From Corynebacterium sp. CNJ-954 (GTDB taxonomy: Bacteria > Actinomycetota > Actinomycetes > Mycobacteriales > Mycobacteriaceae), in contig NZ_MKKI01000011.1 of NCBI RefSeq assembly GCF_001942345.1, forward strand, positions 62,001-126,000: DNA of 64,000 bases, read 5' to 3'. How positions within the stretch are numbered: the first letter of the stretch is position 1; each line of letters begins with the position of its first letter. This document shows, piece by piece, positions 44,853 through 54,279 of the stretch. The position numbers were made by a program, and so were the translations under genes. A model generated the notes under the pieces. The model was not told the origin of the DNA. It saw nothing but the letters and a program-made list of their open reading frames with translations, and did no database searches.

Positions 44853-45977
44853 TCAGCGTTCCTCAGCCGCGAGCTGTCCGCAGGCGGCCGCGATCTCCTG
44901 GCCGCGGGTGTCACGCACGGTGCACGCGACACCCTGCGCCACGACCCGCCGGACGAACTCGTCCTGCACGGGCTTCGGCGACGCATCCCACTTCGAGCCG
45001 GGCGTCGGGTTCAACGGGATGAGGTTCACGTGCACCTGGTTGCCGAGCGCTCCCCGCAACTTCTTGCCGAGCAGATCGGCACGCCACGGGTGATCGTTGA
45101 TGTCGCGGATGAGAGCGTACTCGATGGAGACACGGCGACCGGACTTGTCGGCGTAGTACCGTGCCGCCTCAAGGACTTCGTCGACGGACCAACGGTTGTT
45201 GACCGGGACAAGGGTGTCGCGCAGTTCATCGTCCGGGCAGTGCAGGCTGACAGCCAGGCGCATGTGCATGCCTTCGTCCGCGAGCTTACGGATCGCCGGA
45301 GCGAGCCCCACGGTCGAGACCGTGATGTTACGCGCCGAGATACCGAAACCTTCCGGAGACGGGGAGGTGATGCGCCTGATCGCCTTGACCACGCGTTTGT
45401 AGTTGGCGAGAGGCTCCCCCATCCCCATGAACACGATATTCGACAGGCGCCCCTCGCCACCCTCGACCTCGCCGTCGCGCATCGCTTTCGCCGCCGCGCG
45501 GACCTGTTCGACGATCTCCGCGGTGGACAGGTTACGGTCCAACCCACCCTGACCCGTGGCACAGAACGGGCAGGCCATGCCGCAACCAGCCTGGGACGAA
45601 ATACAGAGGGTCGCGCGGTCCGGGTAACGCATCAGGACGGACTCGAGCATGGTGGCGTCGTGCAACTTCCACAGCGTCTTACGGGTCTGTCCGTCGTCAC
45701 AGGAGATGTTGCGCACCGACTCCATCAGCGTGGGGAACAGTGTGTCCTTGACGGTGCCGCGCAGGCCCTCCGGAAGGTCCGTCATCTGCGACGGGTCCCC
45801 CTCCAGGCGCCCGTAGTACTGACGCGCGATCTGGTTGGCACGGAAGCCGGGCAAACCGGCGTCGGTGACCGCCGACTTGACCTCGTCGTCAGTGAGGTCA
45901 GCCAGATGGGTGGGTGGCATGCCCCTGGTGGGAGCACGGAACTGCAGTTGTACCGGTGTAGTCATGGTGTCGGCCAT
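44853..45977 (-). CDS. rlmN: dual-specificity rRNA/tRNA adenine C2-methyltransferase
   Basis: A 374-residue radical SAM enzyme that methylates A2503 of 23S rRNA and A37 of some tRNAs. The cluster motif C-x3-C-x2-C is in '[17 protein letters not shown]'. '[20 protein letters not shown]' and '[20 protein letters not shown]' are typical, and the C-terminal methyl-carrying Cys is in '[18 protein letters not shown]'. Either ATG 45977 or ATG 45965 could start the protein; no clear RBS precedes either, so it may be leaderless. It is divergent from the LapA-domain gene, the two starts being 57-69 nt apart. Confidence 0.94.
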   Translation of the reverse strand: MADTMTTPVQLQFRAPTRGMPPTHLADLTDDEVKSAVTDAGLPGFRANQIARQYYGRLEGDPSQMTDLPEGLRGTVKDTLFPTLMESVRNISCDDGQTRKTLWKLHDATMLESVLMRYPDRATLCISSQAGCGMACPFCATGQGGLDRNLSTAEIVEQVRAAAKAMRDGEVEGGEGRLSNIVFMGMGEPLANYKRVVKAIRRITSPSPEGFGISARNITVSTVGLAPAIRKLADEGMHMRLAVSLHCPDDELRDTLVPVNNRWSVDEVLEAARYYADKSGRRVSIEYALIRDINDHPWRADLLGKKLRGALGNQVHVNLIPLNPTPGSKWDASPKPVQDEFVRRVVAQGVACTVRDTRGQEIAAACGQLAAEER

Positions 45978-46020
45978 TATTGCACGTCGAGGAGGGGGTG
46001 AGCACATCGTGTCATGCCAC

Positions 46021-46034
46021 TACACTGGGCGGCA
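46021..46034 (+). promoter_or_regulatory. -10 box of a leaderless promoter for the LapA-domain gene
   Basis: TACACT at 46021-46026 is followed by 7 nt and the ATG at 46034, nearly the same spacing as at 3070-3084. No Shine-Dalgarno sequence fits between. Confidence 0.55.
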
Positions 46035-46537
46035 TGACTAAGAGCCCCGGGAATGATTACTCAGACGACCTGTCCGTCCCCGCCACCGATGCGGCGGAAG
46101 CAGCCGAGAACGCCGAGTTCAGCACAGGCACCACCGGCACAGACCTCGCCGAGACGACAGCCTCGGGCACCAGCCCCGACACCGTGGACTCCGGAGCTGC
46201 TGGAGAACCGGCAGGCCCCACAGACTCAGCGCAGCCTGCGGACGAGAAGCCGACCGTCGCGGGATCGATCGCAGGGTCAACGTGGGTGGGCCTGTCCATC
46301 GGCGCCGTCATCCTGATTCTGCTGCTCGTTTTCATCCTGCAGAACCAGGACTCGGTCCGGCTGCAGATGTTCGTCTGGCAGTGGAACTTCCCCATCGGCG
46401 TAGGCATGCTGATCGCCGCCATCGCCGGAGCGCTCGTCATGGCGTGTGTCGGCGCGGTGAGGATCCTGCAGCTGCGACGGCAGATCAACCATCCGGACGG
46501 TGCTCGCGGAAAGGGAGCCAAGGCAAAGAACCGCTGA
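46034..46537 (+). CDS. LapA domain (DUF1049) membrane protein
   Basis: A 167-residue protein. The first ~75 residues are acidic and Ala/Thr/Ser-rich. They are followed by 'WVGLSIGAVILILLLVFILQ' (first helix), 'NQDSVRLQMFVWQWNFPIGV' (the LapA N-Q-x motif) and 'IAAIAGALVMACVGAVRIL' (second helix), with a basic tail. In E. coli LapA-type proteins help lipopolysaccharide transport; here a general role in envelope assembly is all that can be said. ATG 46034 is favoured by the -10 box in front. It converges on cdsA. Confidence 0.82.
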   Translation: MTKSPGNDYSDDLSVPATDAAEAAENAEFSTGTTGTDLAETTASGTSPDTVDSGAAGEPAGPTDSAQPADEKPTVAGSIAGSTWVGLSIGAVILILLLVFILQNQDSVRLQMFVWQWNFPIGVGMLIAAIAGALVMACVGAVRILQLRRQINHPDGARGKGAKAKNR

Positions 46538-46552
46538 CCCCTGTCCCCGCTC

Positions 46553-47485
46553 TCACAGTGCCGCGACGGCGGTCATCACGATCCAGGTGAGCATTGCCGC
46601 CGGCAGCATGCCGTCGAGGCGGTCCATCAGTCCACCGTGGCCCGGAATCATCGCGGACATGTCCTTGATCTTCAGGTCGCGCTTGAACTGCGACTCGACG
46701 AGGTCCCCTACGGTCGCGCAGAGTGCCAGTCCGGCACCCAGCGACAGCCCCAGCACGTAGTGCATGGGGTCGCGCAGGTCCAGGAGGAACAGCACCGACA
46801 GCATGCCGACCAGTGCCGCGAAAATGACCGAGCCGGCGAACCCCTCCCAGGATTTCTTCGGACTGATCGCGGGCACCATCGGATGACTTCCGAAGAACAC
46901 ACCGGCCGCGTACCCGCCCACATCTGAGGCAATCACGCACAGCATGAATGTCAGGACGAAGCTCCACCACGGAACATCCTGGTAGGACAGCTGTGACAGC
47001 ATCCCCGCGAATGCCCCGCACATCGGTATCCACACCAGGACGAACAGCGAGATGCCGATGTCGCGTAACCAGTTCGTCGGCGGCACCGTCCTGCCGTTGT
47101 GGAAGAGACGGGCCACCACCGCCGCCACAGCACTCAGGGCGAAGGCTGAGACGAGGCCGGTCACGCCGAACGGCCAGGACAGCCAGATCATGGCCTGTCC
47201 GCCGATGAGGATGACCGGGAGGTTGAGTCCGTAGCCGTTCTCCCGCAGTCGGCTCCAGACCTCGTAGGTGGCCAACCCCATGGCCGCGGCGATCAGGGGG
47301 TACCAGACGTACGGGATGGCGAGGCCCGCCACCACCAGCACGCCGAGGGCGACCCCACTGGCGATGGCGACGGGAAGGTTCCGCCCGGCGGAGTTCTTCG
47401 GCTGCGGCAGGCGGTAGCCGGCCCGTCCCACGGTGTTCGCGGCATTCACGGCGCCGTCTGGCTCTGATGGACGTCCAGCAGACAC
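46553..47485 (-). CDS. cdsA: phosphatidate cytidylyltransferase
   Basis: A 310-residue membrane enzyme with about eight helices that makes CDP-diacylglycerol from phosphatidate and CTP, the entry to all phospholipids. The family signature spans residues ~265-295: 'ATVGDLVESQFKRDLKIKDM' and 'IPGHGGLMDRLDGMLPA'. 'ISPKKSWEGFAGS' is also conserved. The N-terminal ~35 residues are cytosolic and variable. The GTG start shares one base with the frr stop (TAGTG), indicating coupling. Confidence 0.94.
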   Translation of the reverse strand: MSAGRPSEPDGAVNAANTVGRAGYRLPQPKNSAGRNLPVAIASGVALGVLVVAGLAIPYVWYPLIAAAMGLATYEVWSRLRENGYGLNLPVILIGGQAMIWLSWPFGVTGLVSAFALSAVAAVVARLFHNGRTVPPTNWLRDIGISLFVLVWIPMCGAFAGMLSQLSYQDVPWWSFVLTFMLCVIASDVGGYAAGVFFGSHPMVPAISPKKSWEGFAGSVIFAALVGMLSVLFLLDLRDPMHYVLGLSLGAGLALCATVGDLVESQFKRDLKIKDMSAMIPGHGGLMDRLDGMLPAAMLTWIVMTAVAAL

Positions 47486-48042
47486 TAGACCTCCATCAAC
47501 TCCTTTTCCTTCGACTCTACGACGGCATCGACCTGCCCGACGTACTGCTGGGTGACCTTGTCCAGCTCCTTCTCTGCCGCCTTGACCTCATCCTCGCCTG
47601 CCTCCCCGTCCTTCTGGATCTTCGACAGGCTGTCCATGCCCTTCCGGCGGATGTTGCGGATCGCGATCTTCGCGTCCTCGCCCTTCGACTTCGCGACCTT
47701 GACCAGGTCGCGACGCCGCTCCTCCGTCAGCTGCGGTACCGTCACACGCAGGACGTGGCCGTCGTTGGTGGGGTTCACCCCGAGGTCGGAATTGCGGATC
47801 GCATTCTCGACCTCCTGCATCGCCGACATCTCGTAGGGTTTGATGATCAGCATGCGGGGCTCGGGAACGCTGATCGTCGCCATCTGGGTGATCGGGGTGC
47901 GCACACCGTAGTACTCGGCGAACACGCCGTTGAACATGGCGGGGTTCGCGCGGCCGGTCCGGATGGTCATCAGGTCCTCACGGACGTGCTCCACCGAGCG
48001 GCTCATGTAGTCCTCGGACTCGAGCAGGGTGTCGTCAATCAT
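47485..48042 (-). CDS. frr: ribosome recycling factor
   Basis: A 185-residue cytosolic factor that, with EF-G, splits the post-termination ribosome. '[20 protein letters not shown]' and '[20 protein letters not shown]' form the first domain, '[20 protein letters not shown]' and '[12 protein letters not shown]' the helical bundle. The ATG at 48042 was preferred; longer starts add non-homologous residues. It lies between pyrH and cdsA on the same strand, the common bacterial order tsf-pyrH-frr-cdsA. Confidence 0.97.
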   Translation of the reverse strand: MIDDTLLESEDYMSRSVEHVREDLMTIRTGRANPAMFNGVFAEYYGVRTPITQMATISVPEPRMLIIKPYEMSAMQEVENAIRNSDLGVNPTNDGHVLRVTVPQLTEERRRDLVKVAKSKGEDAKIAIRNIRRKGMDSLSKIQKDGEAGEDEVKAAEKELDKVTQQYVGQVDAVVESKEKELMEV

Positions 48043-48192
48043 TGCGGTCCTCTTGTCGAAGATAAAACTGTTGCGGGCAGGTCTTGCTGTTCCAGTGACG
48101 AATCTACCAGTCACCGGACCTGAGTTTCCCAGAAGTTCACCACTACCTCATGCAGGGGTGGTCAATTCTGCCGTCAGAGACGGGTGCGGAGA

Positions 48193-48942
48193 TCAGGACG
48201 CCGGGGTCGCGACCAGGGTGCCGATCTGTTCCCCCGCCACGGCGCGGGCGATGTTGCCGTCGGTGAGGAGGTTGAAGACGAGCATCGGCATGTTGTTGTC
48301 CATGCAGAGGCTGAATGCCGTGGCATCGGCGACCTTGAGCCCACGTTCGATGACTTCGCGGTGGCTGATCTCGTGGAAAAGCTCGGCGTCCGGGTTGGTG
48401 CGCGGGTCGTCGTCGTAGACGCCGTCGACGCCCTTGGCCATCAACAGGACCTCACAACCGATCTCCAGGGCACGCTGGGCGGCCGTGGTGTCCGTCGAGA
48501 AGTACGGCATGCCCATACCCGCACCGAAGATCACCACGCGACCTTTCTCGAGGTGCCGGTCGGCGCGCAACGGGAGGTACGGCTCGGACACCTGCGCCAT
48601 GTTGATGGCAGTCTGGACGCGGGAGTCGATACCCTGCTGCTCCAGGAAGTCCTGCAGGGCCAGACAGTTCATCACCGTGCCCAGCATGCCCATGTAGTCG
48701 GAACGCGCACGGTCAAGGCCGCGCTGCTGCAGTTCGGCACCCCGGAAGAAGTTGCCGCCACCGATCACCACGGCGATTTCCGCACCGGTGGCCGCAACCT
48801 CGGCGATCTGGCGGGCCACGTTCTCGACGACGTCGGGGTCGATGCCGACCTTGCCGCCGCCGAACATCTCTCCCCCCAGCTTCAACATGACCCTCTTGTA
48901 GCCGGTCGAGGTGTCTCCAGTGCTTGCAGTGCTTTCGGCCAC
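48193..48942 (-). CDS. pyrH: UMP kinase
   Basis: A 249-residue amino acid kinase-fold enzyme that makes UDP from UMP and is feedback-controlled by UTP/GTP. '[15 protein letters not shown]' is the phosphate loop (slightly unusual, with Met for Ala), '[20 protein letters not shown]' the UMP site, 'NFFRG' to '[20 protein letters not shown]' conserved, and '[15 protein letters not shown]' a nucleotide loop. Lies 150 nt upstream of frr and downstream of tsf after a terminator-like hairpin, so it may have its own promoter. Confidence 0.96.
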   Translation of the reverse strand: MAESTASTGDTSTGYKRVMLKLGGEMFGGGKVGIDPDVVENVARQIAEVAATGAEIAVVIGGGNFFRGAELQQRGLDRARSDYMGMLGTVMNCLALQDFLEQQGIDSRVQTAINMAQVSEPYLPLRADRHLEKGRVVIFGAGMGMPYFSTDTTAAQRALEIGCEVLLMAKGVDGVYDDDPRTNPDAELFHEISHREVIERGLKVADATAFSLCMDNNMPMLVFNLLTDGNIARAVAGEQIGTLVATPAS

Positions 48943-49024
48943 CGTGGGATCTCCTTGTGGGGTGTAGGTACGGTCTGTATCCGATTGATCATCCTAGCGT
49001 GCCGGACTGCTCCGGACAGCACTG

Positions 49025-49062
49025 AACCCGCCGACCCCGCATGAGCGGGGGCGACGGGTCCA
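49025..49062. terminator. terminator hairpin between tsf and pyrH
   Basis: CCCCGC-ATGA-GCGGGG at 49035-49050 forms a 6-bp GC stem that can be lengthened with mismatches to the flanking AACCCG and CGGGT arms (49025-49062). It lies about 40 nt after the tsf stop. Confidence 0.55.
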
Positions 49063-49103
49063 GTGCCGTTTCGCCTGTGGGGCGGGGCGAGGGTGCCGGG
49101 AGC

Positions 49104-49921
49104 CTAGCTCTGGCCGACCTCGAAGCGCACGAAACCGTTCAGCGTGACACCGGCCTCGTCCATGACCTGCTTGACGGTCTTCTTGGACTCGGTGACGGAC
49201 GGCTGATCCAGCAGGCAGGCATCCTTGAAGTAGCCCTTGAGGCGGCCTTCGATGATGTTCGGCAGAGCCTTCTCCGGCTTACCTTCCTCGCGAGCGGTGG
49301 CCTCGGCGATCTCGCGCTCCTTGGCGACGGTCTCCTCCGGGACGTCCTCGCTGGACAGGTAGGTGCCTTCAACGCGGCGACCTGCATGGCAGCTGCCTTG
49401 GCTGCACCCTCGTCGTCACCGGTGTAGGAGACGAGCACGCCGACTGCCGGGGGCAGGTCGGACGAACGGTGGTGCAGGTAGACGGCGACCTTGTCACCCT
49501 CGATGGTGACGGCGCGACGCAGTTCGAGCTTCTCACCGATCTTGGCGGACAGCTCCTGGATGACGGTCTCGGCGGACTTGCCGTCGACGTCGGCAGCTGC
49601 CAGGGCCTCCGGGCTGTTGGCCTTGGCGGCGGCAGCAGCCTCGGCGATTCGGTTGGCCAGTTCGATGAACTCGGCGTTCTTCGCGACGAAGTCGGTCTCC
49701 GAGTTGATCTCGACCATGGTGTTACCGGAGACGGCGATGAGGCCCTCGGCCGCGGTGCGCTCGGCGCGCTTGCCCACGTCCTTGGCACCCTTGATGCGCA
49801 GGATCTCGACGGCCTTGTCGAAGTCCCCTTCGGACTCTTCGAGGGCCTTCTTGCAGGCCATCATGCCGGAGCCGGTGAGCTCGCGGAGCTTCTTGACTTC
49901 GGCGGCGGTGTAGTTCGCCAT
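49104..49921 (-). CDS. tsf: elongation factor Ts, with one frameshift in the sequence
   Basis: EF-Ts recycles EF-Tu-GDP and is essential. Start '[20 protein letters not shown]' and '[20 protein letters not shown]' are canonical. '[16 protein letters not shown]' is the EF-Tu contact motif. The frame holds to '[15 protein letters not shown]' and is then lost. Restoring one G near 49372-49374 gives the normal end: '[20 protein letters not shown]', '[20 protein letters not shown]' and '[11 protein letters not shown]', stopping at 49104. The whole would be 272 residues, the usual length. Since the gene cannot be dispensable, a sequence error is the most likely cause. It follows rpsB by 54 nt. Confidence 0.93.
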
Positions 49922-49975
49922 GTGAGGCGATCCTCCTTCAGATGGTGGAAGTGAAAAGTACAGACGTGGAGAGAA

Positions 49976-50812
<837 letters not shown>

Positions 50813-51417
50813 GATAGTTCAGGAGAGTTCGCTGACCGGGGATCCTCCCGGCCGCCGCTCCCCTTCCTCGCTTTCAAAAGTTCAGGTTGACGGTTCTTCT
50901 ACGGCCGACTTGCCCACGGTTTCCGTCGGTTCATCGGTCGTCCTGGCAGGCATCCCCGGGTTGTCCCCGCCCACTTAACCCCGCTGGTTCAGCGGGGACC
51001 GTTGAAGGACGGGCCACAGAGTCGGATCACGCGATACCTACGCGATGTCAGCACACCCGTCGGATGCGACGTTTCGGGCCCTCCCCCGTTCCTGGCACAG
51101 ATCGCGTGTGACTGTGACGTTCCCGGAGACCGTTCTCGGCAACCGACGGAACCCGCCGGCTGAGTGCCGCGCCGCACTGGCGGACATACTGCGGGTGTTG
51201 AATCTACCTGCTGCCAGGGGATCCCACAACTCTTTCACCTGTGGGTGTGTGCAAGTCCCACCGGGGGGACGGCCACGCAGCGACTCCGGCGCCACTGAGG
51301 CCCCACCCACCACTCTGGCCCCGCATCGGTGCCACGACTCCAAAGTCGACGGATGAGTTGTCCACAACTCCGGTATCACCCCGACACATGCTCTGCGGCC
51401 AGGGGGAGAATGGGGCC
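50813..51417. other. 605-bp gene-free region between rpsB and the LytM-like gene
   Basis: It holds the divergent promoters and long leaders of both genes. CCCCGCTG-GTT-CAGCGGGG at 50979-50997 is a perfect 8-bp hairpin in the presumed rpsB leader. TTGTCCACA at 51358-51366 matches the actinobacterial DnaA box and lies within GAGTTGT-CC-ACAACTC. A plus-strand frame at 51045-51356 lacks protein-like features and was not called. Confidence 0.5.
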
Positions 51418-51954
51418 ATGACGGGGATGACGGGGATGACACAGACACATCGACAGCGACGACCGGCGCTCTTCACCGCATGGCTCAGTGTGGTGCTCGC
51501 GGTGTCGTCGCTGACGCCGGCAGGAGCCCAGACCGAACGACACCACGTGCGGCCGGTACCGGGGCAGGTGGTGCGTCCGGCGGACATCCCGACAGAGAAC
51601 TGGCTGCCGGGACACCGAGGCGTGGACCTCCACGCTCTTCCCGGGGATGCGGTGGCGGCCAGTGCCGGGGGAACCGTACATTTCGCCGGAGTAGTGGCCG
51701 GAAACCCCGTGGTCTCGATCAACCACTCCCCGACCCTACGCACCACATACGAGCCGGTCATAGCCAGCGTGTCGGGAGGTGACCACGTTTCTCCGGGCGA
51801 GGTCATCGGCGTCCTGGCCGATGCCGGCTCGCTGCCGGAGACGGCACGGCGCGAGGACGGGCTGTCGTGGGGCGCACGCACCGGAGACGGTCATGAACGT
51901 TACATCGACCCGATGAGTCTGCTCGCACCCGTCGTTGTGCGCCTGTGGAGCTGA
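51418..51954 (+). CDS. secreted LytM/M23-like protein with a degenerate active site
   Basis: A 178-residue exported protein: signal peptide 'RPALFTAWLSVVLAVSSLTP' with cleavage near 'AGA-QT', then a short LytM fold. 'GHRGVDLHALPGDAVAASAG' has the H-x3-D metal pair and 'GTVHFAGVVAGNPVVSINHS' the beta sheet. The second metal motif, normally L-H-W-G, reads 'DGLSWGARTG', so the ligand His is Ser. It is therefore probably not a hydrolase but a LytM-type activator or wall binder. ATG 51418 follows GGGGGAGAA; the upstream frame is not needed. It converges with xerC, 44 nt apart. Confidence 0.8.
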   Translation: MTGMTGMTQTHRQRRPALFTAWLSVVLAVSSLTPAGAQTERHHVRPVPGQVVRPADIPTENWLPGHRGVDLHALPGDAVAASAGGTVHFAGVVAGNPVVSINHSPTLRTTYEPVIASVSGGDHVSPGEVIGVLADAGSLPETARREDGLSWGARTGDGHERYIDPMSLLAPVVVRLWS

Positions 51955-51998
51955 CGGTCCCGCTGGTCGCAGAAGAGGAGGCTCCGGCCGTTGTCCCG

Positions 51999-52979
51999 TC
52001 ATCGCTGGTATCCGGACCGGGGGTGGGCCTGCCGGTAGACCTGACGGAGTCGTTCCGAACCGACGTGCGTGTATATCTGGGTCGTCTGCATCGACGCGTG
52101 TCCGAGAAGTTCCTGGACTACCCGGAGGTCGGCGCCCCCTTCGAGGACTGCAGTAGCGCTGCTGTGTCGGAGCCCGTGTGGGGAGATACCGGGTGTTCCT
52201 GCCTCATTTGCTGCAGTATGGACGATCTCACGGACCCGTCGTTGGTCGATTCTTCCTCCCCTGCTTCCGAGGAACAGCGCGGACACCGTGGGTTGGTTAC
52301 CGGACCGGCGAGCCGACAAGCGAGGGCGGACGGCGATCCAGGCGTCCATCGCCTCACGCGCCCTGGAACCGAACGGGACGACGCGGGTCTTGTTTCCTTT
52401 TCCCGTTACCCGGAGGTCGCGGTCCCCGAGGTCCGCCAGGTCGGCGCCGCAGAGTTCAGAGACCCGGATACCGCTGGCGTAGAGCAGTTCCAGGATCGCC
52501 CAGTCACGCAGCGCCAGGACACGACGGTGGTCGTCTGTCGGATTGTCCGGGTCAACGGGCGCCGACTCGGCCCGCTCCCGCGCGTGGTCGAGGAGAGTGT
52601 CCGCCTGGTCGTTGTCGAGCACCCTCGGCAGATGCCGCTGGGGGCCGGGCGCCTGCAGTGCGGAGACCGGGTTATGCGGGAGTCGTCCGGTGTGGCTGAG
52701 CCAGCTGCCGAACCCCCGCATGCTGGAAACGAGTCGCGCCACAGAGGCCCGGGAGGCCCCGGATTCCAGGGCCCAGTCCAGGACATCGCGACCTCGGTCG
52801 AGGGTGAACTGGTCGATGTCGTCGAGCCCCTCGCAGGCAGCACGGAGATCACGACCGTAGGCGGTGACGGTGTTGGCTGCACGCCCTTTCACCAGCGACA
52901 GATACTCGAGATAGGAGTCGATGGTCTCGTTCACGGGGCCCTCATCACCGGGCTCTTCAGGGACACGGAGACTGCTCAT
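51999..52979 (-). CDS. xerC: tyrosine recombinase XerC
   Basis: A 326-residue site-specific recombinase that resolves chromosome dimers at dif with XerD. The N-terminal SAM-like domain starts 'VNETIDSYLEYLSLVKGRAA'. Catalytic residues are Arg in 'LYASGIRVSELCGADL', Lys in 'VTGKGNKTRVVPFG', His-x2-Arg in 'ISPHGLRHSSATAVLEGGAD', His in 'LLGHASMQTTQIYTHV' and Tyr in the same motif. ATG 52979 was chosen because the start at 53063 overlaps dprA. As usual in corynebacteria it follows dprA. Confidence 0.94.
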   Translation of the reverse strand: MSSLRVPEEPGDEGPVNETIDSYLEYLSLVKGRAANTVTAYGRDLRAACEGLDDIDQFTLDRGRDVLDWALESGASRASVARLVSSMRGFGSWLSHTGRLPHNPVSALQAPGPQRHLPRVLDNDQADTLLDHARERAESAPVDPDNPTDDHRRVLALRDWAILELLYASGIRVSELCGADLADLGDRDLRVTGKGNKTRVVPFGSRAREAMDAWIAVRPRLSARRSGNQPTVSALFLGSRGGRIDQRRVREIVHTAANEAGTPGISPHGLRHSSATAVLEGGADLRVVQELLGHASMQTTQIYTHVGSERLRQVYRQAHPRSGYQR

Positions 52980-53019
52980 GACCACAGATCCTAGTCCCCC
53001 GGGCCCGGTTCCGACCTCC

Positions 53020-54257
53020 TTATGTTCTGCCGCTGTGCTCCCGGACCTTGATCCATCGGTCACGGGACCGGGTCACCAGATTCAGTGTCTCGAGGTCGGT
53101 GATGATCCTCGCCACCGCGTTGATCGGGAGGGAGGTCTCGGCACTGATCTGTTCCAACCCACCGAGGGTGTCGTTGTCCACCCCGCAGGCGTCGTAGACC
53201 CGGAGCTGGTCCGTGTTGAGTCGTTGTACGGGCGTGGCACCGAACTCCAGACTGAGCTGACGTTCGGTGTCGACGGTCCCCAGCGGCTCAAGGATTTCAC
53301 GGATGTCCGCGGCCCGGGTGATCAGTATCCCTGCACCGTCGCGGATCCGTTTGTGGCATCCGATGTAGTCGGCGGAATCGACCGGCCCCGGCAGCACCAT
53401 GACCGGCCGGTACATCGTATCGGCCCAGTTCGCTGTGTTCACCGCACCCGACCGGTATCCCGCAGCGAGCAGGACGGTGCCCTGTGAGAGCGCCGCGACG
53501 AGCCGGTTACGGGTGAGGAAGCGGTGTCGGGCCGCCCGTTGGTGTGGCGGATACTCCGAGATCACCAGCCTCTGCCGGACGCTGCGTGGAACAGACGTTC
53601 ATTGGACCTGGGGTAGACCTGGCCGGGGCCGGTGGCTGTGACTACGACCGTCCTTCCTCCGGCACTGAGAGCTCCGGAGTGGGCCGCGGTGTCGATGCCC
53701 AGAGCACCACCGGACACCACCGTGTACCCGGCGCTGGCGAGTTCACCCGCCATGGCGTGGGTGGTGCGGTTGCCGTACGCCGTCGACGACCGCGTGCCGA
53801 CCATGGCCACGCTGCGGTCGACAACTTCGTTGAGCTTCGCGGCGCCGGTGGCCCAGAGTGCGAAAGGCTGTGTGGCCTGCCCCCGGATTCCGTCGACCAT
53901 GGTGTCCGGCCCGATATTCATGAACGAGGCGGCGAGCAACTCCGTGGGCCACTCATCAGAGTCTGGTGTGAGCAGTCTCCACCCGCTTTCCCGGGCGAAC
54001 GTGAGGTCGCTTTCAGCGTCGACGTCGGCTCGGCGGCGGGTACTTTCCAGAAGAGCATCCGGCAGAGCGGGATCACGCCGACGGATCATGCCCGCCGCTC
54101 GTTCAACATCAGCTGGTGCGGTGGTGTCCACGCTGGCGGGTGCCCCGTCTTCCACACCGTCAGGCCACAGCAGGTCCAGCAGTTCCGTCTGCGATGCCTC
54201 CACCACCCGGCGCAGGTACATCCAGGCCTTCTGTCGCGCCACGTCATCGTCCCCCAT
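53020..54257 (-). CDS. dprA: DNA-processing protein DprA, with one frameshift in the sequence
   Basis: DprA binds incoming single-stranded DNA and loads RecA during transformation. The full protein would be 412 residues: an N-terminal SAM-like region, the Rossmann fold 'VAMVGTRSSTAYGNRTTHAM' and 'YTVVSGGALGIDTAAHSGAL', then 'PGQVYPRSNERLFHAASGRG'. The frame ends there; adding one base at the C pair 53569-53570 continues to 'LVISEYPPHQRAARHRFLTR', 'NRLVAALSQGTVLLAAGYRS' and the winged-helix end 'AVARIITDLETLNLVTRSRD'. The C-terminal 'LGATPVQRL' region is intact. ATG 54257 follows GGGAGAC. The comM stop lies 23 nt upstream. Confidence 0.88.
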
Positions 54258-54279
54258 CTCTGTCTCCCTCATAATCCCC

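Noticed and set aside
51045-51356. Plus-strand frame of 103 codons upstream of the LytM-like gene
   Set aside because: No RBS, no similarity, biased composition. It lies in the shared promoter region of rpsB and the LytM-like gene.
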